DNA of 47,049 nucleotides from JAFGDH01 sp964447525 (GCA_964447525.1 CAYUSU010000003.1:1-47049); one strand, 5' to 3'. Positions 7,359 to 15,896 are shown, counted from the first letter of the stretch. The notes: generated by a model from the sequence alone, not told the origin. Numbers and translations: made by a program.

Positions 7359-8561
7359 TTAATTCGGAAGCAGGTCGTTTTCCGTTAGTATTTTTTTTAC
7401 CTTATCGATCAGGTTGGTACCGAGGAGTATGCGTATCTCCCTTGTTCTGCCGTACCTTCCCTTTGAAATGACCCTGGTGTTTATCACACCCATCATGTCA
7501 AGCTCCGCGATGAGGTCGGAAACCCTTCGTTGTGTGAGCAACTTCAGCCCCCTTGAAAAACATATTTTTTCGTAAACATAAAATACGTCCCCCGTCTGTA
7601 TGTTTTTCTGGCCTTCGTCCGCCAGCTTGATCACAGACGAAAGAACGGCAAGTGATTGTTTTGGTTGAGAGTGGACCATCTCGACCAGCCGGTCAAAATC
7701 CAGTTTTTCTTCTGCCTTGTCTATATGCTCAGTCTTTACGTTATTTTCTCCGTCTCTTTCTACGATCTCACCGGCCATTCTTAAAAGATCCAGAGCTCTC
7801 CTTGCATCACCGTGTTCCTGCGCGGCGAGGGCTGCGCATTTTGGTATAACTCCGGGGTCAAGCGCTCCGTTATTGAATGCGAGACCGGCTCTCTGTGCCA
7901 GTATATCTTTAAGTTGTGTTGCGTTATACGGAGGGAAAACTATCTCCTCTTCGGATAATGATGATTTTACTCTTGGATCAAGTGTTTCGGTGAATGATAT
8001 GTCATTCGAAATACCCACAATTGAAAGCTTCGATCTCTTCAGGTTTTCGTTTATTCTGGTGAGATTATACAGGAGCCCGTCACCTATTTTTTTAACAAGG
8101 GTGTCTATCTCGTCCAGAATAAGTATAACTGAATATCCGAGTGAATCTATTTTATCGAAAAATATCTGGTAAACCCTGTCCGTCGGGAGGCCGGTGTAAG
8201 GAACATCCTCCCCCAACATTCTGGATAACTCGGCAAGCAACCTGTATTCCGTATCGGAAACGTTCTTCATTTTGCAGTTTATATACATGATCTTGATTTT
8301 TTTTGATGTTTTTTCAAGCTCATTCACCACTGTATTGGTTGAAATGGTTTTTCCTGTTCCCACAGTACCGAAAATGAAAAGATTAGATATCTTCTCTCCC
8401 CGAAGGGACGGCGCAAGTGTTTTTGCTATCTGGTTTATCTGATCATCCCTGTGGGTTATTGTTTCAGGTGAATATTTGTTGGTTAAAATATCCTTATTTT
8501 TGAAAATACCATTATTTTCCTTATAAGAAGAAAACATTTCCTTAAGATTTAATTGCCCCAT
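7359..8561 (-). CDS. cdc6: Orc1/Cdc6 replication initiator
   Basis: This 400-residue AAA+ ATPase binds origins and loads the MCM helicase in archaea. The Walker A motif is FGTVGTGKT (about 64-72). Walker B is VILILDEIDTL (about 143-153). The sensor region reads IVGISND and the lid contains EHGDARRALDLLRMAGE. The C-terminal 90 residues form the winged helix that contacts origin boxes. The length is normal and the motifs are intact. The gene reads away from an AT-rich intergenic region with ORB-like boxes, as is typical for cdc6 beside its origin. The DP1-like gene follows closely in the same direction. Confidence 0.95.
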   Translation of the reverse strand: MGQLNLKEMFSSYKENNGIFKNKDILTNKYSPETITHRDDQINQIAKTLAPSLRGEKISNLFIFGTVGTGKTISTNTVVNELEKTSKKIKIMYINCKMKNVSDTEYRLLAELSRMLGEDVPYTGLPTDRVYQIFFDKIDSLGYSVILILDEIDTLVKKIGDGLLYNLTRINENLKRSKLSIVGISNDISFTETLDPRVKSSLSEEEIVFPPYNATQLKDILAQRAGLAFNNGALDPGVIPKCAALAAQEHGDARRALDLLRMAGEIVERDGENNVKTEHIDKAEEKLDFDRLVEMVHSQPKQSLAVLSSVIKLADEGQKNIQTGDVFYVYEKICFSRGLKLLTQRRVSDLIAELDMMGVINTRVISKGRYGRTREIRILLGTNLIDKVKKILTENDLLPN

Positions 8562-8624
8562 ATAAACACCTGTAAAATCGAATGATAAATTTTATTTAAA
8601 TATCTTACGAAACATTCAGATAAG

Positions 8625-8648
8625 TTCTATATGAAATCAGGGTTTTAT
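8625..8648 (+). promoter_or_regulatory. ORB-like box A
   Basis: The site reads TTCTATATGAAAT then CAGGGTTTTAT. It matches box C at 19 of 24 positions without gaps. Confidence 0.55.
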
Positions 8649-8658
8649 ATTCTTTTTC

Positions 8659-8678
8659 ATATAACAATGTTATAAATT
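8659..8678. repeat. Palindrome ATAACA-A-TGTTAT (copy 2)
   Basis: ATATAACAATGTTATAAATT differs from the 6395-6414 copy at one central base. A third core, ATAACACTGTTAT, is at 8750-8762. Two of the three copies sit inside the candidate origin. Confidence 0.65.
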
Positions 8679-8681
8679 CAC

Positions 8682-8715
8682 ATAACACCACAACCCCCTT
8701 TCTTCTCATGGAAAA
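8682..8715 (-). promoter_or_regulatory. ORB-like box B (best match)
   Basis: On the minus strand this reads TTTTCCATGAGAAG followed by AAAGGGGGTTGTGG and ends GGTGTTAT. The TTCCA-nnn-GAA core plus a five-G run is close to the remembered archaeal ORB consensus (TTCCAGTGGAAAC then AAAGGGGGT). It faces box C across the AT tract. Confidence 0.65.
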
Positions 8716-8758
8716 CCAACAAACAAGAGCTTCATTTCAAATAGAAATCATAACACTG

Positions 8759-8796
8759 TTATATTATAATTATAATAAATATATTATTATAATATT
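8759..8796. other. 38-bp pure A/T tract (possible unwinding element)
   Basis: There is no G or C in this stretch. It lies between the oppositely oriented ORB-like boxes B and C, where a duplex unwinding element would be expected. Confidence 0.6.
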
Positions 8797-8799
8797 GAG

Positions 8800-8823
8800 T
8801 TCCATGAGAAATCAAGGTGTTAT
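8800..8823 (+). promoter_or_regulatory. ORB-like box C
   Basis: The site reads TTCCATGAGAAAT then CAAGGTGTTAT. It shares TTCCATGAGAA with box B in inverted orientation. It also matches the polB-side box at 1595-1618. It overlaps the stop codon of the aminotransferase gene. Confidence 0.6.
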
Positions 8824-10001
8824 ACACTTAATTTTTCCGTCGCTTTTTCTATCCTGTACATGGCTGTTTTTATTTTGTTATAATCGGTTGCGTAAGAACA
8901 TCGTATATACCCTTCACCCATTCTACCAAACTCCGTTCCGGGTACAACAGCAACCATGGCCTCTTTCATTAACCATTTCGAAAATTTTAATGAATTCATT
9001 TTAAAATTTTTTATGTTAGGGAATGCGTAGAATGCGCCTTTGGGGTTAACACATGAAAAACCAGGAATATCGTTAATCCTCTTGATGATCATTTTCCTTC
9101 TCCTATCATATTCCATTAACATCTTCTTCACTGGTCCCTGCGGACCTCTCAGGGCCTCTATAGCAGCGACCTGTGAAATGGTCGGGGCACAGATCGAGGA
9201 ATAGATGTGAACCCTTTTCATTGCGTTTATCAGTTCCTGAGGACCTGCAGCATAACCTACCCTGAAGCCGGGCATTGCATATGTTTTCGAGAATGAATGC
9301 AGTGTGATCACCCTTTCATCCATACCATTCAGTGACCCTATCGATACATGCTTTTCATCATCATACACAAATTTCTCATATGCCTCATCGGAAATTATTA
9401 TCAAATCGTTTTCTATTGCGAAGTCGGCGATCTCTTCCAATGTTTTTTTACCAAAAACAACACCCATCGGGTTTGACGGTGTGTTAATGATTATAACATT
9501 TGTTTTTTCCGGTATTATGACCTTTTTGGCCTCTTCTACACTAAACTGGAAGCCATCCCTCTCATGATGAGGGATCGAAATCGGCATCCCGTTGAGAATC
9601 TCGATTGTTGGTTTGTATGCCAGAAAGCCCGGGTCAGGTAATAATACCCCCTCACCGGGATCTATCATACAAACAAGCGAAAGAAGTATGCATTCAGTAG
9701 ACCCGCACGTAACTACGATCTGTTCAGGCGAAACGTCTATCTTGTTTTCCCTCCTGAGTTTTTTTGATATTTCCTCTCTTAATTCAATCCTCCCGCCAGG
9801 TGGCGAATAATGGGTGAAACCACCTTTCAGTTTTTTGCATGCCTCATTGATTATGTTTTTTGGCGAATCAAAATCAGGTTCCCCCGGACCGAGCGATATT
9901 ATACCTTTACTCTCCTCTGCCATTTTTATGAGTTCTCCTATGATGGAAACAGGAAGTTCCGTCTCCCTTTCGGAAATAATGTTTTTCTTCCATTTCTGCA
10001 T
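8820..10001 (-). CDS. Class I/II PLP-dependent aminotransferase (AspAT-like)
   Basis: This 393-residue fold-type I aminotransferase interconverts an amino acid and its 2-oxo acid using pyridoxal phosphate, in the cytoplasm. Visible signatures are SLGPGEPDFDSP near residue 36, NTPSNPMG near residue 170, SDEAYEKFVYDD (cofactor-contacting Asp and Tyr) and the Schiff-base lysine in LHSFSKTYAMPGFRVGY near residue 240. A conserved arginine for the substrate carboxylate is in GYIRCSYA near the C-terminus. Archaeal relatives act on aspartate, aromatic amino acids or alanine, and the sequence alone does not decide. The gene is divergent from the acetate-CoA ligase gene, with start codons only 32 bp apart. 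Confidence 0.9.
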   Translation of the reverse strand: MQKWKKNIISERETELPVSIIGELIKMAEESKGIISLGPGEPDFDSPKNIINEACKKLKGGFTHYSPPGGRIELREEISKKLRRENKIDVSPEQIVVTCGSTECILLSLVCMIDPGEGVLLPDPGFLAYKPTIEILNGMPISIPHHERDGFQFSVEEAKKVIIPEKTNVIIINTPSNPMGVVFGKKTLEEIADFAIENDLIIISDEAYEKFVYDDEKHVSIGSLNGMDERVITLHSFSKTYAMPGFRVGYAAGPQELINAMKRVHIYSSICAPTISQVAAIEALRGPQGPVKKMLMEYDRRRKMIIKRINDIPGFSCVNPKGAFYAFPNIKNFKMNSLKFSKWLMKEAMVAVVPGTEFGRMGEGYIRCSYATDYNKIKTAMYRIEKATEKLSV

Positions 10002-10004
10002 AAT

Positions 10005-10012
10005 AATATATT
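10005..10012 (+). promoter_or_regulatory. TATA box for the acetate-CoA ligase gene
   Basis: AATATATT is centred about 26 bp upstream of the ATG at 10034. It therefore fits a leaderless start there better than at the in-frame ATG 10019. Confidence 0.5.
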
Positions 10013-10033
10013 GTATTTATGAATAATAATGAT

Positions 10034-11401
10034 ATGGACAACATAACCAAATTTTTCGATCCAAAAACGGTTGCGGTTATCGGGGCGTCAAGGAACCCGA
10101 ACAAAATCGGACACATAATACTTTCTAATTTCGTTGACGGTTTCAAGGGAAAAATATTCCCTATAAATCCAAAAATAGACAAAGTGCTAAGGCATAAGTG
10201 TTATCCCGGCATTTCTTCGGTAAAAGAAAAAATAGACCTCGCTGTTATAGCTGTTCCCGCGCCTGTCGTCCCGGACGTTCTTGAAGAATGCGGGAAGAAC
10301 GGGGTAAAAGCATGTATAATAGTTTCCGGTGGTTTCCGGGAATCGGGTAAAATCGAATTGGAGAAGAAGATGGAAAAAATAGTGAAAAAATACAAAACAA
10401 GGGTTATAGGGCCAAATTGTATCGGTATTTATGACCCTTACTCCGGTGTAGATACGATATTCAATCCCCGTTACAAACTGGAAAGAACCGAAAAAGGAAG
10501 CATATCGTTTATCTCCCAGTCTGGCGCGACCATGTCGGTGATCATGGATTGGATGGCGATGAGAAAATACAAGACATCAAAACTGGTGTCGTACGGAAAC
10601 GCGATTGATGTTGATGAGGCGGACTTGGTAGAACACTTTGCGAATGACAAGAAGACCAAGGTGATATGTTTGTATGTGGAGGGTGTCAATAAGGGGAGAA
10701 AATTAATGAAGAGCATGAAGAAGGTTTCGAAAAAGAAGCCTATAGTTGCGATGAAGGCCGGCGTTACGGAAGCAGGCAAGGGCGCCGCGCTGTCGCATAC
10801 CGGTTCGCTTGCCGGCCATTCTGATGTTTATCATGCCGCTTTCAAACAATCCGGTGTTTTGCTTGCCAGTGATCTGGAACAGATGTTTGACTTTGCCAGA
10901 GTGCTTTCCACACAGCCGTCTCCTGCCGGGAAAAGGGTGCAGATAATAACGGATGGCGGGGGTTTCGGTGTAATATCGACCGACTGGCTGATAAAGAACG
11001 GGATGGAGATAGCCGAGATGGGAGAGAGCAACAGGAAAAGAATAAGGAAGCTCGCTCCTGTACACGCAAGTGTTGAAGGGGTGATAGATCTGACCGGCGA
11101 TGCGACATCAGGGATGTACAAGGAATGTATAGAGGCTTCTCTGGATGACGAGAATGTTGACATTGTATTTGTCGTGGCTTTGTTCCAGCCCCCGATGCTG
11201 ACCTCCGATCTCGTGGAGATATTGATAGAAGAAACAGCAAGGAAAAAGAAGCCGATAATAGTGGTTTCCGCCGGCGGGAGTTACACCGATGTTCTGAAAA
11301 AATCATTGGAGGAAAACGGTGTTCCGTGCTTCTCCTATCCCAAGGGAGCGGCGGATGCGGCGAAATGCCTTTATAATTATTCAAAGATAAAATATAGTTA
11401 A
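10034..11401 (+). CDS. acdA: Acetate--CoA ligase (ADP-forming), alpha subunit
   Basis: This 455-residue protein is the CoA-binding/ligase-CoA subunit of ADP-forming acyl-CoA synthetase, which turns acetyl-CoA, ADP and phosphate into acetate, CoA and ATP. The N-terminal Rossmann CoA-binding domain starts TVAVIGASRNPNKIG. The phosphorylated histidine lies in ALSHTGSLAG at residue 255, close to the position known for this enzyme family. A second ligase domain follows (ITDGGGFGV onward). The ATP-grasp beta subunit is not fused and not in the window. ATG 10034 is preferred over 10019 because of the TATA box spacing. The acetyl-CoA synthetase gene starts 17 bp downstream, so the two are probably co-transcribed. 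Confidence 0.9.
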   Translation: MDNITKFFDPKTVAVIGASRNPNKIGHIILSNFVDGFKGKIFPINPKIDKVLRHKCYPGISSVKEKIDLAVIAVPAPVVPDVLEECGKNGVKACIIVSGGFRESGKIELEKKMEKIVKKYKTRVIGPNCIGIYDPYSGVDTIFNPRYKLERTEKGSISFISQSGATMSVIMDWMAMRKYKTSKLVSYGNAIDVDEADLVEHFANDKKTKVICLYVEGVNKGRKLMKSMKKVSKKKPIVAMKAGVTEAGKGAALSHTGSLAGHSDVYHAAFKQSGVLLASDLEQMFDFARVLSTQPSPAGKRVQIITDGGGFGVISTDWLIKNGMEIAEMGESNRKRIRKLAPVHASVEGVIDLTGDATSGMYKECIEASLDDENVDIVFVVALFQPPMLTSDLVEILIEETARKKKPIIVVSAGGSYTDVLKKSLEENGVPCFSYPKGAADAAKCLYNYSKIKYS

Positions 11402-11418
11402 AATTAGAGGTGAGAAAA

Positions 11419-13371
11419 ATGACAGATGAGCTGGATGTTTTGCTGAAGGAAAAAAGGATATTCAAACCTTCTAAGAAATTTGTTGAGCAGACGAATGTTA
11501 AGAAATGGATGAACGAGCACGGTATAAAAACTTATGATGAACTTCTCAAAAAATCCCAGGATATTGAATGGTTTTGGGGAGAGATGGCTAAGGAATTTTT
11601 AGAATTTTACACACCATATAACAAAATATTGGAATGGGAACCACCATACGCAAAGTGGTTCACGGGAGCAACATATAATATTGTGCATGATGCTCTTGAC
11701 AAACATGCAATGGGAAAGAACAAAGACAAGCTGGCATACATATGGGAGGGCGAGCCGGGTGATGTTAAGAAAATAACATACGAGCAGTTATATTTTGAAG
11801 TAAACAAACTGGCCAACGGGCTGAAATCCCTTGGTATAAAGAAGGGTGATCATGTCGGAATATATATGCCAATGATACCTGCTCTTTCTATAGCAATGCT
11901 AGCTTGCGCAAAAATAGGGGCGATACATGCGGTTGTTTTTTCCGGTTTTTCGGCCAATGCACTCCATGAAAGAATGGCAGACTGCAAAGCAAAGGTTGTG
12001 ATAACATGTGATAGTTTCTACAGGAGAGGAAAAACGGTCCCTCTCAAGAAACAAACCGATGATGCTGTCGAGAATGCGCCGAGCGTTGAGAAAACGATAG
12101 TTTTCAAGAGAACGGGCGAGGATGTTCCATGGAATGGCGAGAAAGACGTGTGGTGGCACGAACTCCTCGATAAACAAGATAACGAATGTGAAACCGAAAA
12201 AATGGATGCCAACGATACGATTTTCGTTTTGTATACATCCGGAACAACTGGGGCACCCAAGGGAGTTTTGCATTCCCATGCAGGATACGCTTTAGGAATT
12301 GCCGCAACCATGAGCTGGGTATTTGATATCAAGGATGATGACGTATGGTGGTGCGCTGCCGACGTGGGATGGATAACAGGCCACAGCTACATAGTTTATG
12401 CCCCGTTAATGCTTGGAACAACTTCAGTCATGTATGAAGGCGCTCCTAATACACCAAAACCCGACAGGTGGTGGGATATAATAGAAAAATACAAAGTCTC
12501 GATCCTCTACACTTCTCCTACGAGTATAAGGATGTTCATGAGTTTTGGTGAGGAATGGCTCGAGAAGCACGATCTCAGTTCATTAAGAATGTTGGGATCT
12601 GTCGGAGAACCGATAAACCCTGAGGCATGGGTATGGTATTACAAACACGTCGGATCCGAGAAGTGCCAGATTATGGATACATGGTGGCAGACAGAGACGG
12701 GACATCATTGCATTACACCTCTCCCGATAACGGAACTCAAACCAGGTTCCGCTACAAAACCTTTCCCCGGTATTTCTGCCGATGTTCTGGATGAAGACGG
12801 GAAATCAGTTAAAATCTCCGGTGGCAGCCTCGTTCTTCTGAAACCATGGCCCGGTATGTTGCGAGGACTCTACAAAGCGCCGGACAGGTTTAGTGAAACC
12901 TACTGGAAAAAATACCAGGATATTTATTTGACAGGTGACATGGCAAGGATAGATGAGGATGGTTATTTCTGGGTTCAGGGAAGGGCTGATGATGTTTTGA
13001 GCGTTGCCGGCCACAGGATAGGTAATTCGGAAGTGGAATCCGCCCTGGTCAGTCACCCTAAGGTAGCTGAGGCAGCGGTAATAGGCAAGCCTTCCGAAAT
13101 CAAGGGGGAATCCATAGTGGCCTTCGTGAGGCTTATGCAGGGTGTGGAAGAGAGCGATGACCTGAAAAAAGAACTTCACAACCACGTTGGAAAAGAGATA
13201 GGAAAGATAGCGAGACCAGAGGAGATATGGTTTGTGAAAGATCTTCCGAAAACAAGAAGTGGAAAAATAATGAGAAGGGTCATAAAGTCCAAAGCTCTTG
13301 GAAAAGAAGTCGGTGACACTTCAACACTTGCCAACCCGGAAGCAGTGGATGATATCCAGACAATAGTTTGA
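11419..13371 (+). CDS. acs: Acetyl-CoA synthetase (AMP-forming)
   Basis: This 650-residue enzyme activates acetate (or another short acid) with ATP and CoA through an acyl-adenylate. Motifs in order are YTSGTTGAPKGVLHSH (phosphate-binding loop), WWQTETGHH (adenine-binding region), YLTGDMARIDEDGYFWVQGR with the hinge Asp, VAGHRIGNSEVES and KTRSGKIMRR with the catalytic lysine at residue 616. The length is typical. An AGAGGTGA ribosome-binding site lies just before ATG 11419, which argues against the GTG at 11410. It sits directly behind the ADP-forming ligase alpha subunit, so acetate production and activation may be coupled. Confidence 0.93.
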   Translation: MTDELDVLLKEKRIFKPSKKFVEQTNVKKWMNEHGIKTYDELLKKSQDIEWFWGEMAKEFLEFYTPYNKILEWEPPYAKWFTGATYNIVHDALDKHAMGKNKDKLAYIWEGEPGDVKKITYEQLYFEVNKLANGLKSLGIKKGDHVGIYMPMIPALSIAMLACAKIGAIHAVVFSGFSANALHERMADCKAKVVITCDSFYRRGKTVPLKKQTDDAVENAPSVEKTIVFKRTGEDVPWNGEKDVWWHELLDKQDNECETEKMDANDTIFVLYTSGTTGAPKGVLHSHAGYALGIAATMSWVFDIKDDDVWWCAADVGWITGHSYIVYAPLMLGTTSVMYEGAPNTPKPDRWWDIIEKYKVSILYTSPTSIRMFMSFGEEWLEKHDLSSLRMLGSVGEPINPEAWVWYYKHVGSEKCQIMDTWWQTETGHHCITPLPITELKPGSATKPFPGISADVLDEDGKSVKISGGSLVLLKPWPGMLRGLYKAPDRFSETYWKKYQDIYLTGDMARIDEDGYFWVQGRADDVLSVAGHRIGNSEVESALVSHPKVAEAAVIGKPSEIKGESIVAFVRLMQGVEESDDLKKELHNHVGKEIGKIARPEEIWFVKDLPKTRSGKIMRRVIKSKALGKEVGDTSTLANPEAVDDIQTIV

Positions 13372-13378
13372 TGATCCC

Positions 13379-14020
13379 TCAGATCATCTTTTCTATTTTT
13401 TTTATATTTTCCAGTGGAGCGCATATGGTGAGAATGTCTCCTTCATTTATTTTCATTGTTCTTTTCGGAACAATGAATTTGCCTCCCCTGTAAATTGAAC
13501 ATACTATAAAACCCTTTTCCATAGATTCGATTGTTTTGTTCGCAAAACCCGAATCCTTGGAAACACTCGCTTCGAACACCTCACCCTTTCCCCCACCTAC
13601 CAGACTAACCAGATGCTTGCCTGGTTTTTCGAGGGCTTTTTTGAACGCGAGAACAGCGGCAGTTGTCGTGTTTATTATATTGGATACACCGGTCTTCGAG
13701 AATATGGACTCATTCTCGGACTCATTTATTCTGGTTATGGTGTTAGCGACGTTCACACTCTTCGCCATTTCGCAAACCATGAGGTTTGTTTTATCATCAC
13801 CCGTCATCGCGACCACGGAATCCGAATTCTCGAAATCAGCATCCCGGAGTATGTTTATATCGGAACCGTCTCCGTGAAGAACCAACGCATCCAGCTTCTC
13901 CGCAAGTTTTTCAGCCAATTTTTCATCCTTCTCAATAATGACTATGTCATCCTTTTCCTTTATGAGAAGCTGCGCAAGGGATTCACCCAAAGAGCCCCCA
14001 CCAACAATTATTACCTTCAT
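13379..14020 (-). CDS. TrkA-type K+ transport regulatory protein
   Basis: This 213-residue protein has an RCK_N (TrkA-N) Rossmann domain starting VIIVGGGSLGESLAQLL, with the GxGxxG nucleotide-binding loop at 7-12 and the acidic IIEKDE at the end of strand 2. A TrkA-C domain covers about residues 135-213 (KGEVFEASVSKDSGFANKTI onward). It would gate a TrkH/Ktr-type potassium channel in response to nucleotides. No channel gene is in the window. It converges on acs with a 7-bp gap. Confidence 0.9.
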   Translation of the reverse strand: MKVIIVGGGSLGESLAQLLIKEKDDIVIIEKDEKLAEKLAEKLDALVLHGDGSDINILRDADFENSDSVVAMTGDDKTNLMVCEMAKSVNVANTITRINESENESIFSKTGVSNIINTTTAAVLAFKKALEKPGKHLVSLVGGGKGEVFEASVSKDSGFANKTIESMEKGFIVCSIYRGGKFIVPKRTMKINEGDILTICAPLENIKKIEKMI

Positions 14021-14058
14021 AAGAATTATTGAAATAACATCATTTATATTGCTAACAA

Positions 14059-14577
14059 TCAGCCGCCAATTTCACCAATAAAAATTTTCATAACAACAAT
14101 CTCCCCTCCGGGCCCATCCATCATCCCGATTCTCTGGACCTCACTTTCCCACCAAAATTCATTTTCTTTCTGGCCGCAATCAATTTTGGGATCTGAAAAA
14201 TCGGTAGCATTCGTTACAATAATAATCCTCATCGACAATAATCTCTTCCCGAGATCATCATTCCTTTCTATATTAAGCCTTCTTTTCAGGGTGTCGAATT
14301 TCACCTTATCCGGATTACCGTTAGAAACACAGTACGTATCATTAAAATCAGATATTTTTGTCGAATTAAAATAAGGCCACTCGTCTACCAGTGTTATGTT
14401 GGAACTCGGGTTTGTCAGCACCTCCGATACCCATAAAGCCTTACTCTGGATTTCGTCTTTGTAGAATCTGCCCTCAAAATCGGAAACATTTATGTTGAGA
14501 TAGTTTATTGCAAACAGTATTATCATGAAGAACATCAGTGCCGCTACTATGAATTCGAAAATAAACTGACCTTTCAT
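14059..14577 (-). CDS. Archaeal pilin-like protein with class III-like signal
   Basis: This 172-residue protein begins MKGQFIFEFIVAALMFFMI. A short basic leader ending in KG precedes a hydrophobic helix with a glutamate a few residues in, which is the pattern of archaeal type IV pilin-like signal peptides cleaved by a prepilin peptidase. The rest is a polar domain with two cysteines. It is single and unlinked to assembly genes here. It could be a minor pilin or a membrane-anchored secreted protein. Its start lies 38 bp from the 42-nt inverted-repeat element at 14615. Confidence 0.65.
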   Translation of the reverse strand: MKGQFIFEFIVAALMFFMIILFAINYLNINVSDFEGRFYKDEIQSKALWVSEVLTNPSSNITLVDEWPYFNSTKISDFNDTYCVSNGNPDKVKFDTLKRRLNIERNDDLGKRLLSMRIIIVTNATDFSDPKIDCGQKENEFWWESEVQRIGMMDGPGGEIVVMKIFIGEIGG

Positions 14578-14614
14578 AATAATATTCAGTTGTGAGATAA
14601 AATAAAGACACTAT

Positions 14615-14656
14615 TTCAAAAGACGGCTTGATTTAATTAATATAAGCAGTCATGCG
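14615..14656. repeat. 42-nt inverted-repeat element, copy 3
   Basis: This copy starts TTCAAAAGACGGCTTGA and ends TAAGCAGTCATGCG, with a TTAATTAATA centre. It aligns without gaps to the two 42-nt copies at 20271 and 20400. Its arms are less complementary than theirs. It lies between the divergent pilin-like and lipoprotein genes and may carry the TATA box of one of them. Confidence 0.65.
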
Positions 14657-14739
14657 CCAGTTTCGAGAGAGGCAGGTCGAAGACATACGTCATACACTGT
14701 TATATTTGATTTTTATTTCAAATCCCCTAAATAATTAAT

Positions 14740-15816
14740 ATGAGGATACTCCTGCTTCCGATAATAATGGTTTTGGTTATTGTTTCGGGATGCACTATAC
14801 CCGGAACGACCATAGAAATACCTTTCATACCGAATTTCTTTGGTCCTAACATACAGGAGGAGACTCATGATGTAATTGTCATACAGAGTCTCCAGGCAAT
14901 ACCATCCACCGAAGTCAGGTCCGGCCAGACAGTCACACTTCGCGCATTCATCAAGGATCAGCAGAACCCGGAAATGGGACCCAAAGGTAATGTTAAAATA
15001 GTTTTGTATAATACGTGCGAGCTTTTTGATGTTGATACAAGGTCCAGTTTTTGTACCATGGGAAAAGAGGTGATAATGCAAAAAGACCAGACAAGCGGGG
15101 CGTATTACTGTACCATAGAAAAAATGTTTCCGCAATCCACCGCAGTCGCTGAATGGAGCCTTAAGGCGAGGGACGTCAAGGTTCAGACGCCCTGCAGGGT
15201 GGGGATCATGGCACAATACACGTATTTCACCCCGACCACTTACAAGGTGACGTTCATAAACAAACAGGAGCTCGAAAGGCTGGTCACTCAGGGCAAATCG
15301 GCCGGCGTGGGAGGATTGGAAGGTGTTGCTGGTGAAGGTCCTGTTAAGTCTTACATGGAAATTCCAAATCAGCCAATAGTCTATGATATTAACGAAGGAG
15401 GAAGCGGGATACTGTCGTTCTGGATAGAAAACAAGGGAGTCGGCCAGCTTGCGATACCGTCCAGGAATAACACATATTTCGCCACAATTAAAGATGAGTG
15501 CCAGAAAATTTCCGAGACCGATACACCCGAAACAACTAGGAAGATGTGTATTGACATATATCCTTCACAGGGAGATGATGTGGATCTGGTGAACGCCGGG
15601 GACGGGTTGTCGTTAAAGAAATGTTTTGAACAAAAAATAGGCGAGACAACGGCCCTCATAGGTAGGAGCACCCCGAAATATTCCTGCGAAATTACATCAC
15701 CGGCAAATTCAAACATAAAACTCCAGAAGACGTTCCAGATAAATTCCGAGATTAGTTATCTTTACAAGTTCACGCAGGAAATAGACCTTAAGGTTAAACC
15801 GGGTGTGAGCCTGTAA
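14740..15816 (+). CDS. Tandem lipoprotein paralog 1
   Basis: This 358-residue secreted lipoprotein is not assigned to a named family. The signal peptide is hydrophobic and ends in the lipobox VSGC with Cys at residue 18. The mature part has an immunoglobulin-like beta stretch (STEVRSGQTVTLRAFIKD), a segment NKQELERLVTQGK near residue 175, and a second beta-rich domain. The same order of elements recurs in the three genes downstream. It is the longest and most diverged of the four and contains several cysteines likely to form disulfides. It should face the outside, anchored by lipid. Confidence 0.75.
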   Translation: MRILLLPIIMVLVIVSGCTIPGTTIEIPFIPNFFGPNIQEETHDVIVIQSLQAIPSTEVRSGQTVTLRAFIKDQQNPEMGPKGNVKIVLYNTCELFDVDTRSSFCTMGKEVIMQKDQTSGAYYCTIEKMFPQSTAVAEWSLKARDVKVQTPCRVGIMAQYTYFTPTTYKVTFINKQELERLVTQGKSAGVGGLEGVAGEGPVKSYMEIPNQPIVYDINEGGSGILSFWIENKGVGQLAIPSRNNTYFATIKDECQKISETDTPETTRKMCIDIYPSQGDDVDLVNAGDGLSLKKCFEQKIGETTALIGRSTPKYSCEITSPANSNIKLQKTFQINSEISYLYKFTQEIDLKVKPGVSL

Positions 15817-15863
15817 TGCGAAAAATAAAGATATAAAAGCGTAGATAGCAATAATTAAATATA

Positions 15864-15883
15864 TTACGTGACGAAACACGTAA
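15864..15883. promoter_or_regulatory. Inverted repeat TTACGTG-ACGAAA-CACGTAA
   Basis: Perfect 7-bp arms lie just after an AT-rich TATA-like stretch (15853-15863) and about 13 bp before the start of lipoprotein 2. This is where a repressor operator or a 5' leader hairpin would be expected. Confidence 0.55.
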
Positions 15884-15896
15884 CAAAGGGAATGAT

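Larger units (their letters stand above)
8562..8823. other. Candidate replication origin
   Basis: The region between cdc6 and the aminotransferase gene holds three ORB-like boxes (8625-8648 plus, 8682-8715 minus, 8800-8823 plus) and a weaker partial one at 8736-8750. It also holds two ATAACA-N-TGTTAT palindromes and a 38-bp uninterrupted A/T tract (8759-8796) between the inward-facing boxes. Position next to cdc6, inverted boxes and an unwinding-type AT tract together are the usual anatomy of an archaeal origin. Initiation at this place is inferred. The promoter of cdc6 must lie in the left part of the same region. Confidence 0.7.
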
